NCBI GenBank assembly: GCA_003352285.1
Contig: QQVN01000004.1
Location: forward strand, 1-64,000
DNA length: 64,000 nucleotides
Origin: Thermoproteota archaeon
GTDB lineage: Archaea > Thermoproteota > Nitrososphaeria > Nitrososphaerales > Nitrosopumilaceae
Direction: 5' to 3'
Below the pieces are notes generated by a model that saw nothing but the letters and a program-made list of their open reading frames with translations, was not told where the DNA came from and ran no database searches. Shown here in pieces: positions 44,745-53,860 of this stretch (positions within the stretch are counted from its first letter, which is position 1; every line of letters starts with the position of its first letter). The position numbers and the translations under genes are program-made.

Positions 44745-45077
44745 ATGGAAAAAACAATTGAAGAGATTGATTTTCAAAAAGATGGTGGCCTTGTTCCAGT
44801 TATAGTTCAAGACGCAAATACTCGTGAGGTTTTGACTTTGGCATATTCTAACAAGGAATCATTAGAGTTAACAAAAAAAACTGGCAAGTCATGGTTCTGG
44901 AGCAGATCAAGGAAAAAACTTTGGATGAAAGGTGAAGAATCTGGTAATACACAAGCAGTAAAACAAATACTTGTTGATTGTGATCACGATGCTATTATTT
45001 ATCTTGTAGAGCCATCAGGACCTGCATGTCACACTGGTGAAAAAAACTGCTTTCATAATTCTTTGAAAAAAGATTAA
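44745..45077 (+). CDS. hisI: Phosphoribosyl-AMP cyclohydrolase
   Basis: 110 aa, single-domain HisI: TREVLTLAYSNKESLELT, GKSWFWSRSRKKLWMKGEESGN, DCDHDAIIYLV and CHTGEKNCFH with the Zn-site Cys. No fused HisE domain. A GGAG at 44731-44734 precedes ATG 44745 by 10 nt. It is the last his gene here; no hisE (phosphoribosyl-ATP pyrophosphatase) is visible in the window. Confidence 0.95.
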   Translation: MEKTIEEIDFQKDGGLVPVIVQDANTREVLTLAYSNKESLELTKKTGKSWFWSRSRKKLWMKGEESGNTQAVKQILVDCDHDAIIYLVEPSGPACHTGEKNCFHNSLKKD

Positions 45078-45583
45078 TCAGTTCCATTAACTGAGGGACC
45101 TACTAATTCAGTACCTGGTCTTTTGATTGGTTTTATCTCAGCTTCAGCACCACGTATCCATTCGTCTATAATTTCAAATTTAATCGGAGCATAGTTTGTT
45201 CCATTAAACACCAGAGTCCAGTTGCCAATTAGCTGTTGTGGATCGTAAATTCCTGTATATGGTGATGTATCTGGTTCATAATATTGATTGAATCCTGATT
45301 TTTGTCTACCATCAAATAGTATTGAATGCGCTCTTATTCCTTCAGGCGTTAGAAAATCTACTTTCCCAATATCGTTTGATTGTAATCCTTGAATTGAAAT
45401 GAATACTTTTTCTCCCACTTTGTAAACTTCTTTATTTATTGCAAATGGTCCTGAACTATTCCATTCTGGTTCTTCAATCATTACTTGCGGAATATTTTCT
45501 GTTTTTTCCTCAGATACAAGAATGGCAATAATTATGCTTATCACAATAATTACACCAGCACCGATAGCAATTGCTTTTTTCAT
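45074..45583 (-). CDS. Anchored extracytoplasmic hypothetical protein
   Basis: 169 aa, unrecognised family. N-terminal hydrophobic anchor at about 5-25 (AIAIGAGVIIVISIIIAILV), then a beta-rich, Ig-like domain: WNSSGPFAINKEVYKVGEKV, VFISIQGLQSNDIGKVDF, and WTLVFNGTNYAPIKFEI. Such anchored beta domains are common on archaeal surfaces. Converges with hisI (4-nt overlap) and is divergent from thrC. Confidence 0.75.
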   Translation of the reverse strand: MKKAIAIGAGVIIVISIIIAILVSEEKTENIPQVMIEEPEWNSSGPFAINKEVYKVGEKVFISIQGLQSNDIGKVDFLTPEGIRAHSILFDGRQKSGFNQYYEPDTSPYTGIYDPQQLIGNWTLVFNGTNYAPIKFEIIDEWIRGAEAEIKPIKRPGTELVGPSVNGTD

Positions 45584-45663
45584 TTCGGTCTTTAATCTTG
45601 AGTTTCAGTTAATATTCTTTTTTGAATAAAAATATTTTTTATTATAATTAGGTCGTAATCATC

Positions 45664-45703
45664 TTACTTAATTTTTATGCCTATAAAATTAAGTAATACT
45701 TAA
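45664..45703. promoter_or_regulatory. Nested inverted repeats between divergent genes upstream of thrC
   Basis: TTACTTAATTTTTAT and ATAAAATTAAGTAA form 14-bp arms with a single T bulge around GCCT. The right arm also begins a second dyad TTAAG-N5-CTTAA (45689-45703). It sits in the 167-nt gap between the 45583 and 45751 starts. Candidate operator for thrC and/or the anchored protein; the regulator is unknown. Confidence 0.5.
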
Positions 45704-45750
45704 CTTGATATTAGGATTTTTTATCAATACTATACAAGAGTAGAACGATC

Positions 45751-46962
45751 ATGAGGATTTCCCTAGAATGTAGAGAATGTAAAAAGCACTACGAACCTAC
45801 TTTCAAGTATATTTGTGAAGACTGTTTTGGACCTCTAGATGTAAAATATGATTTTCCCAAAGTCAACAAAGACACATTTTCAAACAGAGAGCATACTTAT
45901 TGGCGTTACTTTGAATTATTACCGATTTTAGAAAAATCAAACATTATCAGTATTGATGCTGGTATGACTCCTCTAGTTAGAGCAGAAAAGCTTGGCAAAG
46001 AACTAGGACTTAACAAACTTTACATAAAAAATGACTCTGTTAACCCTACATTTTCATTTAAAGACAGACCTGCCGGTATTGCAGTATCAAAATCAAAAGA
46101 ATTTGGATTATCTGCAGTTGGCTGCGCATCAACTGGTAATCTAGCTTCTGCTACTGCAGCTCATGCTGCAAAAGGTGGATTTCCATGTCATATTTTTGCA
46201 CCAAGTGACATTGAGATACCAAAGATTGCACAAGCACTATCGTATGGTGCAAACTTTATTGCAGTTGATGGTACATATGATGATGCTAACAGAATTGCAG
46301 CACAAATTGGTGATAGCAAAGGTATTGGAATTGTTAACATCAATATGCGTTCATACTATGTCGAAGGCTCGAAAACACTGGCATATGAAGTTGCAGAACA
46401 ACTAGGTTGGCAGGTACCTGATCAACTAGTGGTTCCAGTAGGTAGCGGTGCAATGCTTAATGCAATATGTAAGGGATTTGAAGAATTACAAAATATTTCA
46501 TTATTGAACAATGTTTCTAACATGCATATGGTTGCTGCACAACCAACAGGTTGCGCGCCGATTGTCACTGCATTTAAGAAAAAAAGCAATGAAGTTACTC
46601 CAGTAGAACAACCTGATACAATCGCAAAAAGTTTGGCAATTGGTGATCCAGGTGATGGCCGTTATGTCCTGAAACGATTGAAACAATACAATGGTTTTGC
46701 AGAAGAATCAAACAACAAAGAAATTCTTGATGCAATACTATTGCTTGCAAAAACTGAAGGAATTTTTACAGAACCTGCTGGTGGCGTGTCTGTTGCGGTA
46801 TTGAAAAAATTAGTAGACGAAGGCAAAATTGATAAAAATGATACTACCATATGTTATGTCACTGGCAATGGATTAAAAGCCACTGAATCACTAATGGAAG
46901 TGTTGCCAAAACCACAAGTAATGCAAGCAGATGTTGCAAAGATTTCCGCGGTAGTAAAGTAG
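45751..46962 (+). CDS. thrC: Threonine synthase
   Basis: 403-aa PLP enzyme converting phosphohomoserine to threonine. N-terminal zinc-ribbon-like CRECKKHY...CEDCFG, then GMTPLVRAEKLGKELG, and PLP Lys in NPTFSFKDRPAG (about residue 108). VPVGSGAMLNA is the phosphate loop. Upstream AT-rich box TTTTTATCAA lies about 24-33 nt before the ATG. Uses the asd branch product. Followed after 1 nt by the MoaD-E1 fusion, so probably co-transcribed. Confidence 0.94.
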   Translation: MRISLECRECKKHYEPTFKYICEDCFGPLDVKYDFPKVNKDTFSNREHTYWRYFELLPILEKSNIISIDAGMTPLVRAEKLGKELGLNKLYIKNDSVNPTFSFKDRPAGIAVSKSKEFGLSAVGCASTGNLASATAAHAAKGGFPCHIFAPSDIEIPKIAQALSYGANFIAVDGTYDDANRIAAQIGDSKGIGIVNINMRSYYVEGSKTLAYEVAEQLGWQVPDQLVVPVGSGAMLNAICKGFEELQNISLLNNVSNMHMVAAQPTGCAPIVTAFKKKSNEVTPVEQPDTIAKSLAIGDPGDGRYVLKRLKQYNGFAEESNNKEILDAILLLAKTEGIFTEPAGGVSVAVLKKLVDEGKIDKNDTTICYVTGNGLKATESLMEVLPKPQVMQADVAKISAVVK

Positions 46963-46963
46963 C

Positions 46964-48304
46964 ATGTCTAGTCTAACATTTACCATTCCTTCAGTACTAA
47001 ACCAAGGTGGGGGAGAAAAAAAAATCGAAATATCTGCAGATACTCTATCTGATGCATTTTCCAAAATTTCCGAGACCATGGGTGATGACTTTAAGCGACG
47101 TATACTAAACGATGATGGAACTCCTCGCTCCCTGATTAACATTTACATCAATGGTAAAAATGCAAAATTCTCAGACGGAATGAACACCACACTAAAGGAT
47201 GGAGATGAGATCTATATCCTACCTGCCGTTGCTGGTGGCTCGGAATTATCAAATGAAGATCTTGATAGATATTCACGACAGGTAATGCTTGAAGAGATAG
47301 GTTACCAAGGACAGATTAAACTTTGTAATGCTAAAGTCTGTGTTGTTGGTGTTGGAGGATTAGGAAATCCAATCACTACTAGACTAGTTGCAATGGGTGT
47401 TGGTAAAATCCGAATAGTTGATAGGGATATAATCGAATTTTCCAATTTGCATCGGCAAACACTATTTGATGAATCTGATGTAGGTGAAATTAAAGTAGAA
47501 GCTGCTGCAAAAAAATTAAAGAAACTTAATTCGGGTGTTAACATTGAAGCATTAGCTGTTTCTGTTAATGATTATAATGCTTCAGAAATTATTGAAGGTT
47601 GTGACATAGTAATTGATGCACTCGATAGTGTCAATGCACGATATGCATTAAACAAAGCCTGCATTGAAAATAACATTCCATTTGTAACTGGTGCAGCTGT
47701 TGGCGTTTCTGGACAAGTATTTACAATACTTCCAAAAGAAACTGCTTGTTATCATTGTATGTTTCCAGCACTCGATGAAGATACCATGCCCACCTGTAGC
47801 ATTGAAGGGGTGCATCCCTCTATACTGTCTATAGTTGGTGGCATTGAAGTTGCAGAAGCCGTAAAAATCCTAATTGGTAAAAAACCAAGCTTATCAAATA
47901 AAATTTTACATATTGATCTAGAAAACTTGGATTTTTCTACCACAAGAACTTTTAGAGCAGAAGAATGTCCTGTATGTGGTTCTGGTAAAAAAGAAGAAAA
48001 AACTAAACAAGTCATTATAATTGAAGAACTTTGTGGACGAAATAGAGGAAAACGTACCTTTTCATTAACTCCTACACAAATGTTTGATATTGATGTCAAA
48101 TCAATTTCAAAGTCTGCAAAAGAAAAAGGATTCCTAGTTGAAAATCAAGGAAACCTTGGACTTTCATTACGAACAAATGATCTCTCTGTCAGCTTTATGA
48201 AGAAAGGCTCTGCAGTGATTGTAGGCACAAAAGATGAAAATGATGCCATTGAATTGTATTCCAGATTAACCGGAAAGAAGATTCCATTAATTGAAAGCAC
48301 GTAA
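46964..48304 (+). CDS. MoaD/ThiS-like domain fused to an E1-like ThiF/MoeB enzyme
   Basis: 446 aa. Residues 1-92 are a beta-grasp ubiquitin-like domain ending in LPAVAGG. Residues about 95-340 are an E1-like adenylyltransferase: DRYSRQVMLEEIGYQGQ, VVGVGGLGNP (Rossmann), DRDIIEFSNLHRQTLF and the putative catalytic Cys in MPTCSIEGVHPS (about 278). Zn pairs are CYHC and CPVC. Residues about 345-446 are an extra domain of unknown type. E1 proteins adenylate a partner's C-terminal GG for sulfur transfer or protein tagging. Here the GG is internal, so it must be cleaved or serve in cis. Confidence 0.88.
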   Translation: MSSLTFTIPSVLNQGGGEKKIEISADTLSDAFSKISETMGDDFKRRILNDDGTPRSLINIYINGKNAKFSDGMNTTLKDGDEIYILPAVAGGSELSNEDLDRYSRQVMLEEIGYQGQIKLCNAKVCVVGVGGLGNPITTRLVAMGVGKIRIVDRDIIEFSNLHRQTLFDESDVGEIKVEAAAKKLKKLNSGVNIEALAVSVNDYNASEIIEGCDIVIDALDSVNARYALNKACIENNIPFVTGAAVGVSGQVFTILPKETACYHCMFPALDEDTMPTCSIEGVHPSILSIVGGIEVAEAVKILIGKKPSLSNKILHIDLENLDFSTTRTFRAEECPVCGSGKKEEKTKQVIIIEELCGRNRGKRTFSLTPTQMFDIDVKSISKSAKEKGFLVENQGNLGLSLRTNDLSVSFMKKGSAVIVGTKDENDAIELYSRLTGKKIPLIEST

Positions 48305-48463
48305 TTACTATAGAATTATTTTAAAATAATGGGTAAAATTATGAAAAAATCTCTAATAGATGATAATGATCGAACATCAATTTCGAAAAATTATAATAAA
48401 AATTAAAATATTTACAAAGTAATCTAAATATGAGTAAAATTTCTATACAAAATTGAGTAATTG

Positions 48464-48491
48464 TGGACAAATTGTCCATTAGCCTTTTATA
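48464..48491 (+). promoter_or_regulatory. Palindrome plus box A of the S-layer gene
   Basis: A perfect palindrome TGGACAA-A-TTGTCCA (48464-48478) sits just upstream of a TTTTATA box A (48485-48491), which lies 28-34 nt before the ATG at 48519. Operator-next-to-box A placement suggests regulated expression of this very abundant protein. Regulator unknown. Confidence 0.55.
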
Positions 48492-48518
48492 CTCAAATTT
48501 TTACCAAAAGTCAATAAC

Positions 48519-51500
48519 ATGAACAACGAGATAGGACGTAAAATAACTAGTCTTACATTAATGACAATTATGATAGCTGGCTCACTGACATTTGCTATTC
48601 CAGGAGTTACTCCTGAAGCATTTGCAGTAGCCACACAAAGCAATCCACACCTCTTCGTTTCCGGTGAAGGACACAACTCACTAAATGAGGTAAGTCCAGG
48701 AAACGTAATTGAGATTGTTGTAATCGACCCACTGATCAGTGACACTGACCAGGGTAAAGGTGAACCAAATGTATCACTCAACGGTAAGAAAGTTAGAATG
48801 GCACAAGCAACTGATGGTGCTTGGTATGCATATGTTGCCGATAGAGTATCTATGCAAAACATGGATGCAGTATTGGGTAACACCAACGCAACAGCACAAG
48901 CCTTAGGACTTGGACTAAACGTCGGTGTATTCTGTTTGAACAGCGCATCAACTCCACTAGGAATTGATTTGTCTGCAACAACAGGTTATGCCGTACCAAG
49001 ATACTTAACATCTACCGGTGGTGCAACCAACAACGGAACTGATGGTACAACTACCCTAGTAGCATGTACAGCTGGTGCAATTCCAAAAGCTAGCAATCTA
49101 GCTGGAAACCCTAATTCTGGCGCAAAAGTAATGAACGTCATCAGAGAGAACGAAACTCTCAACAGTGGCGTTACAGCAACTGGCCCAGGACAAATCAACT
49201 TCCGTCATACTAACTTTTGGCCATTCATTCAACTCTTTGATGTTGCTGAAAACTCAAACATGAATATCGTCTATAACAGAGCAGGTGGTTCTGAACAAGT
49301 TTCACTACTCTTAGATGATGCTGTAGAGTCAAAGCCAGTACTTGACAGAACAAAGTACCCATTGGGTGCAGATGTTATTGTAACAATTACTGACCAAGGA
49401 TTGAATGTTGATCCAACTGATGAAGATACATGGGTATTTGGTACCTCTTCCTCAAACAAGACCATATTCTATGGTGTTTATGATGAAGATGGTGCAGCAA
49501 GAGCTGTTAACACAGTCGCATTGAAAGATGCTTCTGGTATCAAATCACCAACAATGGGTGACCCACACTTTGATGAACTAGTAGCAATCAAGCGTTCCCC
49601 ACAAGGAACAGTTCAAATCGACTTACAAGCTAACGAAGACTATCCAATTACTGTTATCACTGCAACAGGTGCAACCAAAGGTTCAGCCGTAATAGGCACT
49701 GGCGGTCAAATCACCGCTGCAAGCTTCCCAGTAAACTTTGTTGAAACAGGTGGCAACTCTGCAACCTTTGTCAACTATGGTTCTGGTGACAGCAAAGCAA
49801 ATCTGATTATTGCATCAACTGCAAAAAGAGGACAGACATTTGAGATAGAATATGATTCTCCAGGATTTGTTTCAGGTCTAGTCGGACACTTCTTTGCAAC
49901 CATTGATATGGATGGAGCAAGTGTTGGCGATGAATGGAACTCTGGTGAGAGAATCGCAGTTACTTTAACCGATAACGACGCAAACTTGAATGCACTAACA
50001 GATGAGGACTTGGATGTAGACAATGCAGCCGTAAAACTCATCCCAAGCATCAAGATTGGTTCTCCAATTACACTACCAACAACTACAACAGCAAGTGCAA
50101 CTTTAGTAACCGTGAATAACGGAACCAGCTCAAGTGGCCAAGGTGAAACTATTACAACCAGCTCTACAGTTGAGGCATTCAGCCAAAGAGCTAGAACACA
50201 AATTACAACTTGCTTCAACACCACTGCAACATTCAACGCATTTGATGCAAGAAGTTGTAACAACTTTTCACCAAACTTTGCTGTTAACTACACATTCACT
50301 GGCACAACCATGAATACCTTATCTGACTTCTTAAACAACGGAACAAAAAACTCAATTTATCACTACTTTAACTACGATATTAGATCAATTACTGCTGCAA
50401 CAAACACCACTGATATCTTCCACATTCTGATCCAAAACGGAACAGGTGGCGGTTCAGCTGGCAATGTTCCAGTTAACATCACCAAATCGGCCACATCATC
50501 TGCACAAGGTCTAATCAGACTAAATGCTGGTGGTAGCGCAGGAACTGGTGGTGCAGTAGTTGGTGATTCATCCATTGGTGGCACAGGAACTCTAGAAGTA
50601 GCCTTTGTCTTTAACCAAGGAGCAACTACTATCGCAAACTCTACTGCTTTGACTGCAGTTGTTGACTTCTTCAAGTTTGGTACCGACAATGACGGTATCG
50701 ACTTTTCAGATAGATACAACAATGCAATTTACAGAGCAGAGTTAGAGGAGACTGATGATAACACAGGTGTATTTGTAGGTGATATTGAATATATCATGCT
50801 AAACCAATTAAACACTAACCAATCCTCAACATATGAGTCCATTCGAACAATTAGCGACAATCTTCAGATTATCGTTAACGAAGACTTTACTGATGAAGAT
50901 TCAGTGAGAATCAACTATAACGACTTGGGAGCAGACGGTGTAACAACACAGATTGCTGACCAACAAGAAGCACCTTCTCACTCTGGTGTGGTTTCATTTG
51001 ATTCAAACACATACAAGATTGCTGACACAGTAACCGTAACACTTGAAGACCAAGACCTTAACACAGATACAGATACTATCGAGATCTATACCGTAGTTAG
51101 CACAATTACTGATGCAGCCTTCCAGGCAGTCGGTACTGGTGGCTATGGTACAAACTCACAAGGTGATGCATTTGGTAGATTATTGGATATTACATTCGAT
51201 GATGCCAGATGGACAACCAACCCAACCAACGATGGTACTGCAACATGTGCACCAACTGGTGATACAGGTCTAGTAGCAACAGGATTTACTTTAGTTGAGA
51301 CAACTGCTTCTAGCGGTGTCTTTACTGGTGACTTCCAAGTCCCAGCAGACTATTGTAACTCTGATACTACAACTGCAAGCGTAACAGGTACTGATATGGA
51401 AGTTAACTATGTTGATTACAGAGACGCATCCGGTGAGATAATCGAAGTAGGAGATTCTGCAGGAATCAGAGCCAACACTGGTTCAGTCAGCCTAGATAGA

Positions 51501-53735
51501 ACTGTTTACCCAGTTCCATTTGGTATTCCAGCAGACTTTACTGTTCCAACAGGAACATCTGACACTAACGAATTCTCAATATTCCCAATTCATGCAACAG
51601 GAGTTTCTAGTTTGGCTACACAGTCACCTAACTCTTCTGCTAGCCCAGCTGCAACACCAATTACAAAGGCTGGAGCATTCTTGAACAAGGGTGACTTGAC
51701 AATTCACGTCAGAGTAAACGATCCAGACTTTGATATCTCAGCAAGCGGTGAAGACAAAATCCAACAGTCAGTCTCAGGCAAATCTGGCCCTGTGAAAATC
51801 ACAATGTCCAGAGCAGCCGAAGTATTGACCTTAGCAACTGCTGGTAACGTAACTGCCCAACCAGGTAAGATCACAACTGGTAACACACCAGTTAGAGTTG
51901 ATACTACAGCTTGGAATGGCCCAGAATTGCGAACCAGTGAACTAGGACCAATTACTGAGATTGCACCAGACGCAGGCATCTTTGAGCTAGACTTTGTCAT
52001 CAGATACACTGATGGCCCAGACAGCACAATTTGTCCAACAACCTCCTCATTTAAGCACCAAACAAACGGTACTAGAGGCGGCGAGTCTATGAGATTTGCA
52101 ACTGCATCCGCAGCAGGACAGAACTATTGTATCTTACAAGGTGATATCATCACTGTACAATACACTGACCCAACTGATGCATCCGGTGATCCAAACACTG
52201 TAACCGATTCTGCTACCTTTGACCTTAGAAATGGTGTATTACAATCTGACAAGTCTGTTTACATTATTGGTTCTGATATGATCTTAACCGTAATTGAACC
52301 AGACTGGGACCTCGACAATGATGTTGCTGAAACCTATGATCTTGATCTCATTGAATGGGATTCAGACGCTGCAACCCTATCCATGGGTAATGCAGGTGGC
52401 TCAGCAGCTTCCTTTGATCCAGAACCATCTGACTTTAGAGAAACAGGTGACTCTACTGGTATCTTCCAGATAGTCATCGAGATTCCTGAAATCCTAGCTG
52501 GCGACAGATTAGAGAGAGGTGAAGAGATTGTACTAGAATATACTGACTGGGGACCATCTGGTGCAGACTATGTTGGACAAGAAGATGAGGACATTAACTT
52601 GACCGTCTTTACATCCAACTTTGGCGCAACAGTAGAACTTGACCAGAAAGTTTACACTTGGACTGATAAAGTATACATTACCATCGTCGCACCTGATCAC
52701 AACTTCGACAGCGACTTGATTGATGAAATTGGTGAAAAAGCCACAGACCCAATCAAGGTATCTACAAGAGGCAACTCTATTGATAGATACAGATTAGTCG
52801 AGACAGGTACTGACACAGGTATCTTCACAGGTGAAGTTATCTTAACCGGCTTCGTTCACGATGCCGATGGTGATGGCACTAACGATATTACCGCTCCAGC
52901 AAAGTCATCTGCAGGTGCAGGACCAACTGATGGATTCCTCCCAGCAGACGATGATGATGGTATTACAGTATCCTTTGAGTTCTCAGAGGATGAGACTGTA
53001 GTCGGATCAGCATTGATCAGATGGAATATCGGTGAAGTTCAGTGGCTTGAAGCAAGCTACCCAGCAAAAGGTACAGGTGTTGTACGCGTAGTTGACCCAG
53101 ACATGAACTTGGATCCAGAAGCAGTCGACAACTTTGATGTTGACGTCTGGTCTGACTCCGACGCTGGTGGTATTGACTTGACTGTAACTGAAACTAATGA
53201 GGCAACTGGAATATTCGAGGGAACAGTGTTCTTCACTACTACCGATGAATCATCCGGTCACAGACTCAGAGTATCAGAAGGTGACACAATCACCGCAGAA
53301 TATGAGGACAATACACTACCTGATCCATACACAACTGCAGACGAACTTGATATCACAGGCACTTCCATCATCGGAACAATTGTACCACCTCTAGAGAGAG
53401 CACCAGCTGCTAACGCTAGAGTTGTTGACGCCTTTGGCAATGCACTATCTAGTGTATCCGTAGACCAACAAGTACAAGTAACCGCTGATTTGGCAAACGG
53501 CCAAGATAGAGAGCAATCATTTGCATACATTGTACAGATTCAGGATGGTAACGGCGTAACAGTTTCACTGTCATGGATTGAAGGATCCCTAACTGCTGGA
53601 CAATCATTTAGTCCATCACAGTCTTGGACCCCAAGTGCATCCGGAACATATGAAGCAACAATCTTCGTATGGGAGAGCATTACCAATCCAACAGCATTGT
53701 CACCTCCACAAACACTATCAATCACTGTAAATTAA
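48519..53735 (+). CDS. Large S-layer protein
   Basis: 1738 aa. Signal peptide at about 8-36 (SLTLMTIMIAGSLTFAIPG...EAFA). The body is repeated beta-sandwich domains with a recurring cadence of a strand like VTVTLEDQDLNTDTDT and an acidic D-x-D/N loop, then ETASSGVFTGDF or ETGDSTGIFQ. The final domain (about 1625-1738) has QVTADLANGQDREQSFAYIV. Length and composition match the major cell-envelope protein of Nitrosopumilus-type archaea. Many Asp residues could bind Ca or attract ammonium (inference). Strong promoter and T-tract terminator fit high expression. No C-terminal membrane helix is seen. Confidence 0.9.
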   Translation: MNNEIGRKITSLTLMTIMIAGSLTFAIPGVTPEAFAVATQSNPHLFVSGEGHNSLNEVSPGNVIEIVVIDPLISDTDQGKGEPNVSLNGKKVRMAQATDGAWYAYVADRVSMQNMDAVLGNTNATAQALGLGLNVGVFCLNSASTPLGIDLSATTGYAVPRYLTSTGGATNNGTDGTTTLVACTAGAIPKASNLAGNPNSGAKVMNVIRENETLNSGVTATGPGQINFRHTNFWPFIQLFDVAENSNMNIVYNRAGGSEQVSLLLDDAVESKPVLDRTKYPLGADVIVTITDQGLNVDPTDEDTWVFGTSSSNKTIFYGVYDEDGAARAVNTVALKDASGIKSPTMGDPHFDELVAIKRSPQGTVQIDLQANEDYPITVITATGATKGSAVIGTGGQITAASFPVNFVETGGNSATFVNYGSGDSKANLIIASTAKRGQTFEIEYDSPGFVSGLVGHFFATIDMDGASVGDEWNSGERIAVTLTDNDANLNALTDEDLDVDNAAVKLIPSIKIGSPITLPTTTTASATLVTVNNGTSSSGQGETITTSSTVEAFSQRARTQITTCFNTTATFNAFDARSCNNFSPNFAVNYTFTGTTMNTLSDFLNNGTKNSIYHYFNYDIRSITAATNTTDIFHILIQNGTGGGSAGNVPVNITKSATSSAQGLIRLNAGGSAGTGGAVVGDSSIGGTGTLEVAFVFNQGATTIANSTALTAVVDFFKFGTDNDGIDFSDRYNNAIYRAELEETDDNTGVFVGDIEYIMLNQLNTNQSSTYESIRTISDNLQIIVNEDFTDEDSVRINYNDLGADGVTTQIADQQEAPSHSGVVSFDSNTYKIADTVTVTLEDQDLNTDTDTIEIYTVVSTITDAAFQAVGTGGYGTNSQGDAFGRLLDITFDDARWTTNPTNDGTATCAPTGDTGLVATGFTLVETTASSGVFTGDFQVPADYCNSDTTTASVTGTDMEVNYVDYRDASGEIIEVGDSAGIRANTGSVSLDRTVYPVPFGIPADFTVPTGTSDTNEFSIFPIHATGVSSLATQSPNSSASPAATPITKAGAFLNKGDLTIHVRVNDPDFDISASGEDKIQQSVSGKSGPVKITMSRAAEVLTLATAGNVTAQPGKITTGNTPVRVDTTAWNGPELRTSELGPITEIAPDAGIFELDFVIRYTDGPDSTICPTTSSFKHQTNGTRGGESMRFATASAAGQNYCILQGDIITVQYTDPTDASGDPNTVTDSATFDLRNGVLQSDKSVYIIGSDMILTVIEPDWDLDNDVAETYDLDLIEWDSDAATLSMGNAGGSAASFDPEPSDFRETGDSTGIFQIVIEIPEILAGDRLERGEEIVLEYTDWGPSGADYVGQEDEDINLTVFTSNFGATVELDQKVYTWTDKVYITIVAPDHNFDSDLIDEIGEKATDPIKVSTRGNSIDRYRLVETGTDTGIFTGEVILTGFVHDADGDGTNDITAPAKSSAGAGPTDGFLPADDDDGITVSFEFSEDETVVGSALIRWNIGEVQWLEASYPAKGTGVVRVVDPDMNLDPEAVDNFDVDVWSDSDAGGIDLTVTETNEATGIFEGTVFFTTTDESSGHRLRVSEGDTITAEYEDNTLPDPYTTADELDITGTSIIGTIVPPLERAPAANARVVDAFGNALSSVSVDQQVQVTADLANGQDREQSFAYIVQIQDGNGVTVSLSWIEGSLTAGQSFSPSQSWTPSASGTYEATIFVWESITNPTALSPPQTLSITVN

Positions 53736-53757
53736 GACTAGAAACATCAAACTATCC

Positions 53758-53773
53758 TTTTTTTCTTTTTTTT
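53758..53773 (+). terminator. T-tract terminator of the S-layer gene
   Basis: A run T7-C-T8 begins 22 nt after the S-layer stop codon without an obvious GC hairpin, the usual archaeal U-tract terminator form. Confidence 0.6.
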
Positions 53774-53860
53774 GAATAAGCAGTTAACGAAAGTTATGCA
53801 CAAATATCTGGATCATTTTAGCAGAAGTAATATCTAGTAGATGGGAGAAACCATGTCAAA

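Noticed and set aside
48315-48330. 16-bp palindrome ATTATTTTAAAATAAT after the MoaD-E1 gene
   Set aside because: Pure A/T dyads of this length are expected by chance in such AT-rich gaps. It is not next to a box A and has no following T-run.
48986-53725. Multiple minus-strand frames over the S-layer gene
   Set aside because: They have no start signals or family resemblance, and the plus-strand frame is a continuous 1738-codon exported protein.
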